From Acidobacteriota bacterium (GTDB lineage: Bacteria; Acidobacteriota; Terriglobia; Terriglobales; Acidobacteriaceae): a stretch of 42,847 nt of DNA. The DNA lies in assembly GCA_021836865.1 (NCBI GenBank), contig JAKBHH010000023.1:1-42847 (forward strand), in the 5' to 3' direction. Made by a program: the position numbers and the translations under genes. The notes under the pieces were generated by a model. The model had not been told where the DNA came from. It saw only the letters and a program-made list of their open reading frames with translations, and did no database searches. Position 1 is the stretch's first letter. The number at the start of each line of letters is the position of its first letter. Positions 8,145 through 21,346 of this stretch are shown piece after piece.

Positions 8145-9857
8145 ATGAAGAATGCGTATGCTGCATGGTTCGCCTGCCTTTGCCTCGCGTTGCCCACGTC
8201 ATGTCTGGCGTTTCAGGGCGCATCCGGAACCACGTCCACAGAAGAGGCCGCCGTGGCCATCCATGTGCATGCCGGACAAACCATGACGCCCTACAAGCCC
8301 ATCTGGAATAACTTCGGGGCCGACGAGCCGAACTACCTTTACGCTCCAAACGGGAAAAAGCTGCTGGCCGAATTGGCCGCGCTGAGTCCGGCGCCGGTCT
8401 ACTTCCGCCCGCACAACCTGTTCACCACGGGAGACGGAACGGGATCTTTGAAGTGGGGCTCGACCAACGTCTACACCGAGAAGCCGGATGGATCCCCGGT
8501 CTACGACTTCACAATCACCGACCGCATCTTTGATGCGCTGGTTGAAGCCCACGTGCGGCCGCTCGTGGAGATCGGCTTTATGCCGGAGGCGCTCTCGACG
8601 CATCCGGAGCCCTATCGCCACACCTTCCCCAACGGCGACATCTTTACCGGCTGGAGTTATCCTCCGCGCGATGAGGCCAGGTGGAGTGCGCTGGTGACGG
8701 CCTACGTCACGCACCTGCATCAGCGCTATGGCGCGCAGACCGATACCTGGCTGTGGGAGGTGTGGAATGAGCCGGACATCCCCTACTGGCACGGCACCGC
8801 AGCCCAGTATGACCGGCTCTATGACCTGACCACGGCAGCCATCCGCGGCGTACTGCCCGCCGCAAAGGTGGGCGGGCCGGAAGCGACCGGAGTCAGCGAT
8901 CATTCCGAGCCATTTCTACGCCAGTTCCTGGAACATTGCGCCCACGGCCGAAATATTGCCACAGCGGGCACTGGCGCGCCGCTTGACTTTATCAGCTATC
9001 ACCCCAAGGGCAGACCGCGGCTTGTGAATGGTCATGTGGAGATGAGCCTGGCCACGCAGTTGCGGGCCGTGGAGCGCGGGATGCAGGTGATTGCAAGCTA
9101 TCCCGAATGGAAACAAACACCCATCATCCTGGGCGAAAGCGATCCCGAGGGGTGCGGGGCCTGCCTCAGTGCGCAAAACGGCTATCGCAACGGGCCGCTC
9201 TACGGCGTCAGCATCGCCGAAGCTACCATGCGCACCTATGAGCTGGCGCGCCGCTACGGGCTGAATGTCGAGGGATCCGTGACGTGGGCGTTCGAGTTTG
9301 AAAACCAACCCGCCTTCGCAGGCTTTCGCTCACTCGCGACAGACGGCATCGACAAGGCAGTTCTGAACGTCTTCAGAATGCTTGGGATGCTGGGCGGTGG
9401 CCCGAATACGCAGGACGGCCTAGGTAACTGGGTGGCCGTGGAAAGCAGCGGCGCATTGCCGCTGGAGCAGGTCGTGAAAGCCAGCGTGACACAAGCGCCC
9501 GATGTGAATGCCGTGGCCACGCGCAACGGGCGCGAGGTAGACGTGCTGCTGTGGAACTATCACGATGCAGATGTACCAGCCGCCGCGGCCAACATCGTCC
9601 TCACGGTGGATGGTCTCCGTGGAAGCACAGCAGTGCAGGCTGAGTTCCGCATGGATGCGACCCACAGTAATGCGTTTGCAAAATGGAAACAGATCGGGGA
9701 GCCGGCAGATCCAAATGCGCGGCAGCGTGCGGAGTTGGATAAGGCCGCAGCGCTGGCATGTACCACGCGGGACCGTTCCATTGCAGTTCGCGATGGAGCC
9801 GTGGAACTGCATCTATCGCTACCGCGTCAGGGTGTGGCCCTCATTCGCTTGCGCTGA
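8145..9857 (+). CDS. Secreted GH39-family glycosidase (beta-xylosidase-like)
   Basis: This protein of 570 aa has a signal peptide ending near CLAFQG. The fold is that of a GH39 beta-xylosidase or alpha-L-iduronidase (clan GH-A). The acid/base is Glu209 in WNEPDIPYW and the nucleophile is Glu331 in ILGESDPEG. SYHPKG lies between them, and a C-terminal beta domain includes LLWNYHDADVP. The likely reaction is retaining hydrolysis of xylosides from xylan fragments; exact specificity cannot be read from the sequence. The frame is open from 8088, but the ATG at 8145 begins the signal peptide and follows GGTGGA. Its neighbours (CE15 esterase, mannosidase, XylB-like dehydrogenase) fit pentose and hemicellulose use. 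Confidence 0.85.
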   Translation: MKNAYAAWFACLCLALPTSCLAFQGASGTTSTEEAAVAIHVHAGQTMTPYKPIWNNFGADEPNYLYAPNGKKLLAELAALSPAPVYFRPHNLFTTGDGTGSLKWGSTNVYTEKPDGSPVYDFTITDRIFDALVEAHVRPLVEIGFMPEALSTHPEPYRHTFPNGDIFTGWSYPPRDEARWSALVTAYVTHLHQRYGAQTDTWLWEVWNEPDIPYWHGTAAQYDRLYDLTTAAIRGVLPAAKVGGPEATGVSDHSEPFLRQFLEHCAHGRNIATAGTGAPLDFISYHPKGRPRLVNGHVEMSLATQLRAVERGMQVIASYPEWKQTPIILGESDPEGCGACLSAQNGYRNGPLYGVSIAEATMRTYELARRYGLNVEGSVTWAFEFENQPAFAGFRSLATDGIDKAVLNVFRMLGMLGGGPNTQDGLGNWVAVESSGALPLEQVVKASVTQAPDVNAVATRNGREVDVLLWNYHDADVPAAAANIVLTVDGLRGSTAVQAEFRMDATHSNAFAKWKQIGEPADPNARQRAELDKAAALACTTRDRSIAVRDGAVELHLSLPRQGVALIRLR

Positions 9858-9864
9858 GCGGTGA

Positions 9865-9972
9865 TCAGTGGCTCGATGGACCGTCTTCCTTGGAGCTGGT
9901 AGCGAAGAAGATGGCCGCAAAGAAGACGGCGACGATGACGGGTACAACGAAAAACGGGGAAGTGATATGCAT
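9865..9972 (-). CDS. 35-aa single-pass membrane protein
   Basis: A short minus-strand frame begins with ATG preceded by GGAG at 8 nt and ends with TGA. The product has one strongly hydrophobic segment of about 18 residues (FFVVPVIVAVFFAAIFFA, about 7-24) flanked by polar ends and a Lys/Asp/Glu/Ser tail, a typical small inner-membrane protein. The frame sits between the GH39 stop and the alpha-mannosidase stop, downstream of the latter across a GC-rich hairpin. It could be cotranscribed with the mannosidase by read-through. Function unknown. A chance ORF cannot be excluded, but the ribosome site and clean topology favour a gene. Confidence 0.5.
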   Translation of the reverse strand: MHITSPFFVVPVIVAVFFAAIFFATSSKEDGPSSH

Positions 9973-10003
9973 GGCGCAAACTCCGTGACGTTAGGGTACC
10001 AAA

Positions 10004-10037
10004 CGGGACGCGGCCTTGCGAAACCAGCCGCGTCCCG
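10004..10037 (-). terminator. GC-rich hairpin after the alpha-mannosidase gene
   Basis: An 11-bp perfect stem (CGGGACGCGGC with GCCGCGTCCCG) surrounds a 12-nt loop. On the minus strand it is followed by only TTT, so it is a weak or attenuator-like terminator between the mannosidase (stop 10050) and the 35-aa ORF (start 9972). Confidence 0.5.
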
Positions 10038-10049
10038 CTCGATGCACTC

Positions 10050-13000
10050 TTACTCTTTCTGCCCCACGTTGGGGTAGTCCACGCGAAGCGTCAGAATCTC
10101 GTACGGCTGAATCGGCACCGTGACCACTTTGCCATCTCCTTCGGGACCAACGGAGAGCCCGCTTCCTTCGGGCACTTCCATCATGTTCGTCACCGTGGCC
10201 GAAGTCGCGCCCGCCGGCACATGGAACTTTGCCACGCTGCTCTTGCCCGCCCACTCATAGGCCCTGAAGATCAGGCCATTGCTGTCCTCTGCCTTCTTCA
10301 TGGCTGTGAGTACCAGATTTTCCGGCGTGACAGAGGCAAAGGAGTGGCTGGCCGGCAGCGCGCCCGTGTGCGCCGTCGCAAGCACTGCCGTCAGCGGGTA
10401 GTTGTACTCCCAGCCGCGACGTACGGTCAGCGCATCCTTCCATGTGCCGGAGTGCGGATACATCGCGTAATGGAAATGGTGATGGCCTCGGTCGGCGTCC
10501 GGATCGGGCCAGGTAGGCGAGCGCAACAGCGACAGCCGCAGCAGGTGGCCCTGGGCGTCATAGCCGAACTTCGACTCGTTGATCAGGCTGAAGCCGTGCA
10601 GGCTATCGCCAAGGTCCGCCCAGCGCTGCGCCGGCACTTCAAACTGCGCCTTTTCCCAGCTGTTATTGCGCGTGGTGGGCCGCTCGATGGTGCCATAGGG
10701 GATTTCATAGGTGGCAAATGGTCCTGCAACCGTAAGCGGGAAAGCGGCCTTGAGCAACACATGCGTCTCGTGCCAGTCGATGTCGTTTTCCACGTCCGCC
10801 ATGTTGGTCCCCAGCGGCAGAGTCAGTGTCTGGACAAACTTTGAGCTTTGCCAATGCGACGCAATGCGAATGCCGGGTGTGCCGTCCTCGGCTTTTACCA
10901 CCGATACAGAGTCCGGGTGCTCGATGACCATGGGGGCGACATCCAGCGTGCCCGGATCAATATTCCACGCGTCGTATTCCTTCGGCGTGTCCTTGAAAAA
11001 CTGCAGCTGATTGCCGCATGCTCCCTCAGAAAAAGCATCGAACTCCGAGTGCTTGTTGAACAGGCTGGTAATGCAGCCGGTGCGCTTGTCCACTACCACG
11101 CGCATGACTGCGTTTTCAAGTACTGCGTTGTCAGCATCCTCGCGCGCAAAGACGCTAAGGTGCGGCGTCTGACCGGGCCCTGTTCCCGGCATGACTGACA
11201 CCACCTTGTATCCCAGCGCCGGCACGTCATCCACGTGAATCTTCAGCGCGGCAACGCCCGTCTGCTTATCCAGTGTCAAGGTCTGCACGGCAAGATTTGT
11301 GCCCCGGGCGACGTCGATCGCGCGCAGGCTATAGTATCCGGGGTTCGGCACCTGAACCGTCACCACCACATCGCCGGATCGCGTCCATCCCAGGGGGTTG
11401 AAGACCACAACCGGCTGGCTACCCGCCGGCTTGCCCGCGCCCGAGGTATCAATCCCTTCGGCCACCGACTGCAAGGCCGTCGACGAGATCTGGTTTGTCG
11501 ACCACCGCACCACATCGTAGTCCTTTTGGGCATCCTTGTAGATCACGCCGATGCCCGAGCCAGCCGCCAGGTCGTGGAACTGGTTGAAGAGTACTTTCTT
11601 CCAGTCCTCCGTCAACTCCGTGGCAGGATAGGTGTTGCCAACCAGCCAGGCTAGTGATGCCCACTTCTCGGCATTCAGCGTTTCCTCTGAGCTTTCGCGC
11701 ATGTTGCGCTTGTGATTGGCCTGCGTGGTCATCACGCCGCGGTGATACTCAAAATACATCTCGCTCTTCCAGGTCGGAATCGAGACCAGGCCAGGCACCG
11801 CGGGCGGCGCTGTGTAGCCCTTCGCAATCGACTGATAGTTCCACTCGGGGCTTTGCAGCGCAATGTGCTTTTCGACCGATGAGAAGTAGGCTTGCGCCGT
11901 GCCGAACTCGAACTTTGGCGTCACATGTCCGGGCTCGGCCCAATGCACTCCTTCGTCGAGAATGGCGCGCGTGGGCCCGCCGCCGTGGTCGCCAATCCCA
12001 TAGAGGTCCATGATGTCAGTCATGCCGGTTGCGCGCTCCCGGGCCTGCGCCAGGTCCCCGGCAAGTCGCACTGGGTTCAAGTTGTTGTTGGCATAGTCGT
12101 GAGGGAAGTAAGCCAGCACCTTCGAGCCATCCGGCGACTCCCACCAGAACAGCTTGAAGGGCAGCTGGTTGGTGTCGTTCCAGGTCATCTTCTGCGTCAC
12201 AAAATAGTCCACGCCGCTCTTCTTGTAGATCTGAGGCAGTTGCCAGGTGTACCCGAAGGAGTCAGGGTTCCAGCCGATGCGCACATCCACGCCGTAGGCC
12301 TGCTTGTACCAGCGCTTGCCGACCAGCAACTGACGCACGAGCGATTCGCCGTCGGGCAGGTTGAGGTCAGGCTCCACCCACATGCCGCCGACAATCTCCC
12401 AGCGGCCTTCCTTGATGCGCTGGCCAATCTCGGCGTTCATGTCGGGATATTTCTCCGCCATCCACTCGTTGTACGCCGCGGCGGATTGCGTGTAGGTGTA
12501 CTGCGGATACTCATACATCAGTTGCAGCGCGGTCCCGAACGTGCGCTTGACCACATCGACCGTCTCGGTCCATGGCCACAGCCACGCTGCATCAATGTGG
12601 GAGTTGCCGGTCAGGTGATATGTGGCATGGCTTAAAAGCGGCTGCAGCGCGGTCAGCTTGTCCTGCGCCTGGCGCAGGCTGGCATCGAACGCATCCTGAG
12701 CCTGCGAGAGCGCCTGCGGATTGGCGGCGTTCTCGGCATCCAGCGTCGTCAGCTTGACCAGTCGGATGGCGCCGTTCAGAGTCTCCATCGGGCTTGCATC
12801 ATTGGGTGCAAGAGAGGGAACCAGCTGCGCTGCGGAGAGAAACTGCAGGCGCAGGTCCTCCGGGCTCGGCCGATTCGGCGCGAAGTCGATTTTCAGCGTC
12901 GCACCTTGAAAAGTCTTCTGGTCCACGGTGTGCAGCAGCTTGACTGCAACCGTGACACGCTCGCCGGGGCGCGCACCGTCAAACAGCACCACAGGCTCAA

Positions 13001-13448
13001 GGTCGTCGCCCATCGCCACCCGGCGGCCATTGAAGTAGAGAATCTGCGGCATCGGGCCGTTGGCCGAGGCGTTGAAGTGGAACCAGATGCGCGCACCCGT
13101 CAGGTCATACCCGTTCAGCGTATCCGGCACACGATAGGTCTGGCGGAACCACAGCGTCTCTTTGGGCGCCGAGCCATGCGCAATGGGTTGCCAGTCGCTG
13201 TCGATCACGTGAACCGCCTCAGCGTGGGGCAGATCGCCTGCGTGCATCTTCCAGGTGCCATCCGGAAGTTCATGCAATGTGGAAAGCCGGTCCAGCACTG
13301 CCCGCGATTCGGGCGCAAGGTTGGCTTCAATTTTGGCGGTCTCTGCCGGACTCTGCGCGTGCAGATGCGCCATCGCGAACGTCGTTGCGGTCAGAACAAC
13401 AAGCCCTGCAAGAGAGAAGGTGCGGCTGCATATAGAACGACAGAACAT
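10050..13448 (-). CDS. Exported alpha-mannosidase, GH38
   Basis: The 1132-aa protein has a signal peptide (about 1-32, ending LHAQ) and is probably periplasmic. After an N-terminal beta domain the catalytic GH38 domain begins with GNSHIDAAWLWPW, in which His284 and Asp286 are zinc ligands. Asp396 in WNPDSFGY is the nucleophile expected for this retaining family. GDHGGGPT and the remaining GH38 C-terminal beta-sandwich segments follow (about 700-1130). It would release alpha-mannose from glycans. It follows the XylB-like dehydrogenase by 79 nt on the same strand, and the two may form an operon. The start has only weak ribosome-site support (GGGGAGC further upstream), but it gives a good signal peptide. 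Length is normal for large bacterial members. Confidence 0.9.
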   Translation of the reverse strand: MFCRSICSRTFSLAGLVVLTATTFAMAHLHAQSPAETAKIEANLAPESRAVLDRLSTLHELPDGTWKMHAGDLPHAEAVHVIDSDWQPIAHGSAPKETLWFRQTYRVPDTLNGYDLTGARIWFHFNASANGPMPQILYFNGRRVAMGDDLEPVVLFDGARPGERVTVAVKLLHTVDQKTFQGATLKIDFAPNRPSPEDLRLQFLSAAQLVPSLAPNDASPMETLNGAIRLVKLTTLDAENAANPQALSQAQDAFDASLRQAQDKLTALQPLLSHATYHLTGNSHIDAAWLWPWTETVDVVKRTFGTALQLMYEYPQYTYTQSAAAYNEWMAEKYPDMNAEIGQRIKEGRWEIVGGMWVEPDLNLPDGESLVRQLLVGKRWYKQAYGVDVRIGWNPDSFGYTWQLPQIYKKSGVDYFVTQKMTWNDTNQLPFKLFWWESPDGSKVLAYFPHDYANNNLNPVRLAGDLAQARERATGMTDIMDLYGIGDHGGGPTRAILDEGVHWAEPGHVTPKFEFGTAQAYFSSVEKHIALQSPEWNYQSIAKGYTAPPAVPGLVSIPTWKSEMYFEYHRGVMTTQANHKRNMRESSEETLNAEKWASLAWLVGNTYPATELTEDWKKVLFNQFHDLAAGSGIGVIYKDAQKDYDVVRWSTNQISSTALQSVAEGIDTSGAGKPAGSQPVVVFNPLGWTRSGDVVVTVQVPNPGYYSLRAIDVARGTNLAVQTLTLDKQTGVAALKIHVDDVPALGYKVVSVMPGTGPGQTPHLSVFAREDADNAVLENAVMRVVVDKRTGCITSLFNKHSEFDAFSEGACGNQLQFFKDTPKEYDAWNIDPGTLDVAPMVIEHPDSVSVVKAEDGTPGIRIASHWQSSKFVQTLTLPLGTNMADVENDIDWHETHVLLKAAFPLTVAGPFATYEIPYGTIERPTTRNNSWEKAQFEVPAQRWADLGDSLHGFSLINESKFGYDAQGHLLRLSLLRSPTWPDPDADRGHHHFHYAMYPHSGTWKDALTVRRGWEYNYPLTAVLATAHTGALPASHSFASVTPENLVLTAMKKAEDSNGLIFRAYEWAGKSSVAKFHVPAGATSATVTNMMEVPEGSGLSVGPEGDGKVVTVPIQPYEILTLRVDYPNVGQKE

Positions 13449-13527
13449 GGCAATAAGCTCCCCGGAGCATCTTAAGGCATTCGCACAGGCAGTGCCCCGT
13501 GACCTCCGTCACCCGGACAGGTACCCC

Positions 13528-14319
13528 TTACACCCAGCCGCCATCGACGACGTAACTCTGGTTGGTGATGGCGCTGGAGTCGTCGGCAGCCAGGAAGAGG
13601 ACGAGGCGGGCGACGTCCTCGGGGAGGATATCGCGCTTGAGTGCCTGGCTTGCAAGGATCTCGGCTTTGTACTCCGGTGTGTACCAGAGCTGCCTCTGGC
13701 GCTCAGTCACAATTGCGCCGGGCAGTACGGCGTTGACGCGGATGTTGGCGGAGCCAAGTTCATGGGCCATCGTGCGCGTGAGGCCCACGATGGCAGCCTT
13801 GGCGGCAATGTAGAGGGGCACGCCGGTAGAGGGAATCATCCACGAAATCGAGCTCATATTGATGATGGAACCGCGTTGGGCCGCGCGCATGGCAGGGAGC
13901 ACCGCCTGAATCATAAAAAATTGTGGCCGCAGATTGATGGCCATCGAATGGTCCCAGTAGGCGGGGGTGACTTCTTCAATGGAGTGGCGCTGGTCGTTGG
14001 CCGCGTTGTTAACCAGGACATCCACCGTGCCCAGCGTGGCCACTGCCTGCTGCACGGCGGATTGCAGCGCGGCGACGTTGGAGAGGTCGCAGTGCAGGTA
14101 GAGGGGCTTCTGACAGCCATCGGACGAGATCGAGGCAACCAACTCTTGGCCCGGCTCGTCCTGGATGTCAAGGAAGGCAACACGCGCACCCTGCCGCACA
14201 AAGTGAGTCACGATGGATGCGCCAATGCCGGTGGCGCCGCCGGTGACAAGCACACCGCGGTTGCGAAGGCTCGGATACGTGCCAAACTGTGGCCCTTGCT
14301 GCGGTTGCGCGATGTCCAT
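13528..14319 (-). CDS. SDR-family sugar dehydrogenase, resembling Caulobacter D-xylose 1-dehydrogenase XylB
   Basis: This 263-aa classical short-chain dehydrogenase shows TGGATGIG (26-33, cofactor), NNAAND (104-109), the catalytic Ser157 region NMSSISW and the Y170-x3-K174 pair. From memory, the segments YPSL, NDQRHSIEEV, ISW, RQRQLWYTPE and SYVVDGGW match the C. crescentus xylose dehydrogenase more closely than generic SDRs. A role in oxidising xylose (or arabinose or galactose) to the lactone is likely but not proven. LDIQD (50-54) suggests NAD preference, because the Asp follows beta-strand 2. GGAAG lies 7 nt upstream of the ATG. It is divergent from the large oxidoreductase. No lactonase, dehydratase or dehydrogenase of the rest of a Weimberg pathway is visible nearby. 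Confidence 0.8.
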   Translation of the reverse strand: MDIAQPQQGPQFGTYPSLRNRGVLVTGGATGIGASIVTHFVRQGARVAFLDIQDEPGQELVASISSDGCQKPLYLHCDLSNVAALQSAVQQAVATLGTVDVLVNNAANDQRHSIEEVTPAYWDHSMAINLRPQFFMIQAVLPAMRAAQRGSIINMSSISWMIPSTGVPLYIAAKAAIVGLTRTMAHELGSANIRVNAVLPGAIVTERQRQLWYTPEYKAEILASQALKRDILPEDVARLVLFLAADDSSAITNQSYVVDGGWV

Positions 14320-14787
14320 GGCCAGGCTTCCGTCTTTGGGATTTGGAGCAGGACCCAGTATAGGCGCAGATCAGGCTTTGCACCGCGTGCGTCCTATGGA
14401 AGGGACCCAGGGCACGGCCGACCTCAATACCGTCAAATGGGACAACGTCTTTTATTGAAAGAGCATACTGGGATGGAGGTCGATTTTGTAACGATTCTTC
14501 CCCTGGAGTTTCCTCTTGTCCACTTCGGCCATTAGACTTGCAGGGACCAAAGTTTGAGCACGCCGGTTGTTCTGAACGGTTAGCGCTTCAGGCCGCGCAT
14601 GTTGTTCCGGATGCGCGCAGCAAGACTTGAAAAGAGAAGAGATGCGCCACCCCACACTCGCACAAGGGGCCGGGGTGCCCGCTGGGTCGAGGACCGGGCA
14701 GCGGGAGCTAGGCTGTAATGCACCGCCCGGATCACTGGGCGCGCGGCAAGAGATGAGCAACAAATGGAAAGGCAAAGAGGGGGTTCT
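14320..14787. other. Divergent intergenic region upstream of the SDR and the large oxidoreductase
   Basis: This stretch of 468 nt has no believable gene. It holds a 7-bp inverted repeat, CGCGCAT (14594-14600) with ATGCGCG (14611-14617), separated by 10 nt. I could not identify a -35/-10 pair with proper spacing, so the promoters are unresolved. The length suggests room for regulation or a leader. Confidence 0.4.
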
Positions 14788-19476
<4,689 letters not shown>

Positions 19477-19498
19477 GCCGGGTCTCCCGGCGCAACGC

Positions 19499-19526
19499 AA
19501 AGGGCGGACCGCACGGTCCGCCCTTT
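19499..19526. terminator. Bidirectional rho-independent terminator
   Basis: A perfect 12-bp stem (AAAGGGCGGACC with GGTCCGCCCTTT) closes a GCAC loop. It sits between the convergent large oxidoreductase (stop 19476) and the cinA-like gene (stop 19567). The A/T-ended stem works on both strands. Confidence 0.85.
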
Positions 19527-19566
19527 GCATTGCACATCGATGGATGGCCCCAAGAGCCTTCTACCG

Positions 19567-20811
19567 TTACATCAGCTTTTTGCGAATCAGGTCCAGCGCC
19601 TGCTGGGTGGCCCACTGGCGCACGCGGTCACGGTCGCCGCGGAAGGTGCGATCGTAGGAGTCGGTCTTATGCGCGTCGCTGACGGCAAAGTACACCAGCC
19701 CTACAGGCTTTTGATCTGTGCCGCCGGTGGGGCCGGCGATGCCTGTGACTCCCAGGCCGAGCGTGGCGCCTGTGCGGCGGCGAATGCCCTCCGCCATGGC
19801 CGCGGCAACTTCGGTTGATACAGCGCCGTGCTTTGCGATCAGCTCAGGTGGTACGTTCGCGAAGCTTGTCTTCAGCGGATCGGAGTAGACGACTGCCCCG
19901 CCCAGAAACGAGCGCGAACTGCCGGGAACCGCGGTAATGCGCTCGGCGACCATGCCGCCGGTGCAGCTCTCAGCCACGGCCAGCGTGGCCTGCCGCAGGC
20001 CAAGGTAGTAGAGAACGATCTGCTCCAGTGACTCGCCTTCCGACGAGTAGAGCCAGTCGTCGAGCGCTTCTTCAAGGCGGCCCGCCAACTCCTCGACGCG
20101 CTGCTCGGCGGCTTCCTTGCTGGTCTTGGAGCAGAGCAGCGTGAGCTGAATGTCGCCGGCATGGGCCAGGATCGTAGTTTCCACATCGGTATATGTGGTG
20201 TAGATGGGCGCGAGCAGTTTGTCGGCCTGCGACTCGGGAATCATCGCGGCCTTGAGCGTGCGTTGGGCGATGTGGCGCTGCGGCAGCACGGCGCGCAGGC
20301 GCGACACGCATTCAGCGTCAAACATGGGGCGGCACTCGTTCGGCGGGCCTGGTACCAGCATCACGATTTTGCGGTAGTTGTTGTAGGTCGCGTCGAGCCA
20401 CTGGCCGGGGGCGCTGCCATTAGGGTTCGGCAGTATGGCGGCGGTCTCAATCACGTCGGCCTGTTTCAGGTTGTTCTCTGGCATCGGCATGCGCCACGTC
20501 GCCGCGCGTGCGTGCAGTGCGGCCAGTTGCGCTCCGTCGCGGCGCAGCTTCAAAGAGAGCGCTTCGGCGGTCGCTTCGCGCGTCAGGTCATCTTCAGTTG
20601 GGCCCAGCCCTCCCATCAGAACCAGAACGTCCACGCGGCCAAGCGCCGTCTGGATGGCGCCCACGAGATCCTTGCGCCGGTCGCCCACAATGGTCTTGAA
20701 GGCGACGGTGACGCCAATTTCATTGAGCTTCCCGGTCAGGTAGAGCGAGTTTGTGTCCTGGCGGTATGGCGTGAGCATCTCAGAGCCGACAGCGATGATT
20801 TCACATTTCAT
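19567..20811 (-). CDS. cinA: CinA-like protein: molybdopterin-binding-fold domain plus nicotinamide-nucleotide amidase
   Basis: The full-length 414-aa two-domain protein has an N-terminal COG1058/MoCF-like domain (MKCEIIAVGSEMLTP, then MGGLGPTEDDLT). After a linker it has the PncC amidase domain (AVAESCTGGMVAERIT, GGAVVYSD, GVTGIAGPTGG, VGLVYFAV). PncC deamidates NMN to nicotinate mononucleotide in NAD recycling. The N-terminal domain can hydrolyse ADP-ribose in some bacteria. Despite the name (competence-induced) its role in transformation is indirect. It is probably the last gene of the rimO-to-cinA block. The bidirectional terminator lies 41 nt beyond its stop. Both domains look intact. 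Confidence 0.92.
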   Translation of the reverse strand: MKCEIIAVGSEMLTPYRQDTNSLYLTGKLNEIGVTVAFKTIVGDRRKDLVGAIQTALGRVDVLVLMGGLGPTEDDLTREATAEALSLKLRRDGAQLAALHARAATWRMPMPENNLKQADVIETAAILPNPNGSAPGQWLDATYNNYRKIVMLVPGPPNECRPMFDAECVSRLRAVLPQRHIAQRTLKAAMIPESQADKLLAPIYTTYTDVETTILAHAGDIQLTLLCSKTSKEAAEQRVEELAGRLEEALDDWLYSSEGESLEQIVLYYLGLRQATLAVAESCTGGMVAERITAVPGSSRSFLGGAVVYSDPLKTSFANVPPELIAKHGAVSTEVAAAMAEGIRRRTGATLGLGVTGIAGPTGGTDQKPVGLVYFAVSDAHKTDSYDRTFRGDRDRVRQWATQQALDLIRKKLM

Positions 20812-20922
20812 GAAGACAGCATTCGGCTCCTGACTTGAAGTTTAGGGCATCGACCGGCAAAGACCGTACGCCGGCAATACTCCGCGTCCTGCAGTAATTT
20901 TGACACACGCCGGCGGCGCCAT

Positions 20923-21246
20923 TCATTCCCGGTTGAAGCCGTAATCTCGCTCCACGCGGCAAACGCGAGTTTTGAATTCGTGATACCACATCTCGCGGCC
21001 CCGCTGTTGAGCAATAAGGTGCGCGGAGTTGCGTTGCCACGCAGCGATGGCTTCAAGACTCTCCCAATACGAGACCGTAATTCCAAGGGAATCGCTTGCC
21101 GACTCGATACCCAGAAAGCCAGGTTGCTCCGCCGCAAGTCTGACCATTGCTGCGGCCATCGTCTCGTAGCCCGCGTCCACTGTCGTCCTGTTGGAAGTAA
21201 AAATAACCGCGTAGTAGGGCACAGCAGGTGTGGCTGCAATACGCAT
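20923..21246 (-). CDS. Antibiotic-biosynthesis-monooxygenase (ABM) family protein
   Basis: This 107-aa dimeric ferredoxin-like-fold protein has YYAVIFTSNRTTVDAGYETMAAAM (split at the first strand), then QPGFLGIESA, and the family hallmark YWESLEAIAAWQ with a following HLIAQQRGREMWYHEF. Members include monooxygenases without a metal or cofactor and heme-degrading enzymes. The small DUF-like group seen here is usually of unknown role. The frame extends upstream to 21291, but GGAG lies 6 nt before the ATG at 21246. It lies between the propeller gene and cinA on the same strand, with spacings of about 100 nt on each side. Its function in the operon is unknown. Confidence 0.75.
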   Translation of the reverse strand: MRIAATPAVPYYAVIFTSNRTTVDAGYETMAAAMVRLAAEQPGFLGIESASDSLGITVSYWESLEAIAAWQRNSAHLIAQQRGREMWYHEFKTRVCRVERDYGFNRE

Positions 21247-21346
21247 GTTGGCTCCAGTCTTTCGGCGTATGGGCGTATGCCCCATGGGCACCGTGTCAAG
21301 GTCATGCCTGGCGTGGCTCGACTAACGCGCGAAAGAATCGCCAAAA

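Noticed and set aside
13255-14535. 426-aa plus-strand frame over the mannosidase start and the SDR gene
   Set aside because: The opposite strand encodes an intact SDR with all motifs. This frame is its mirror.
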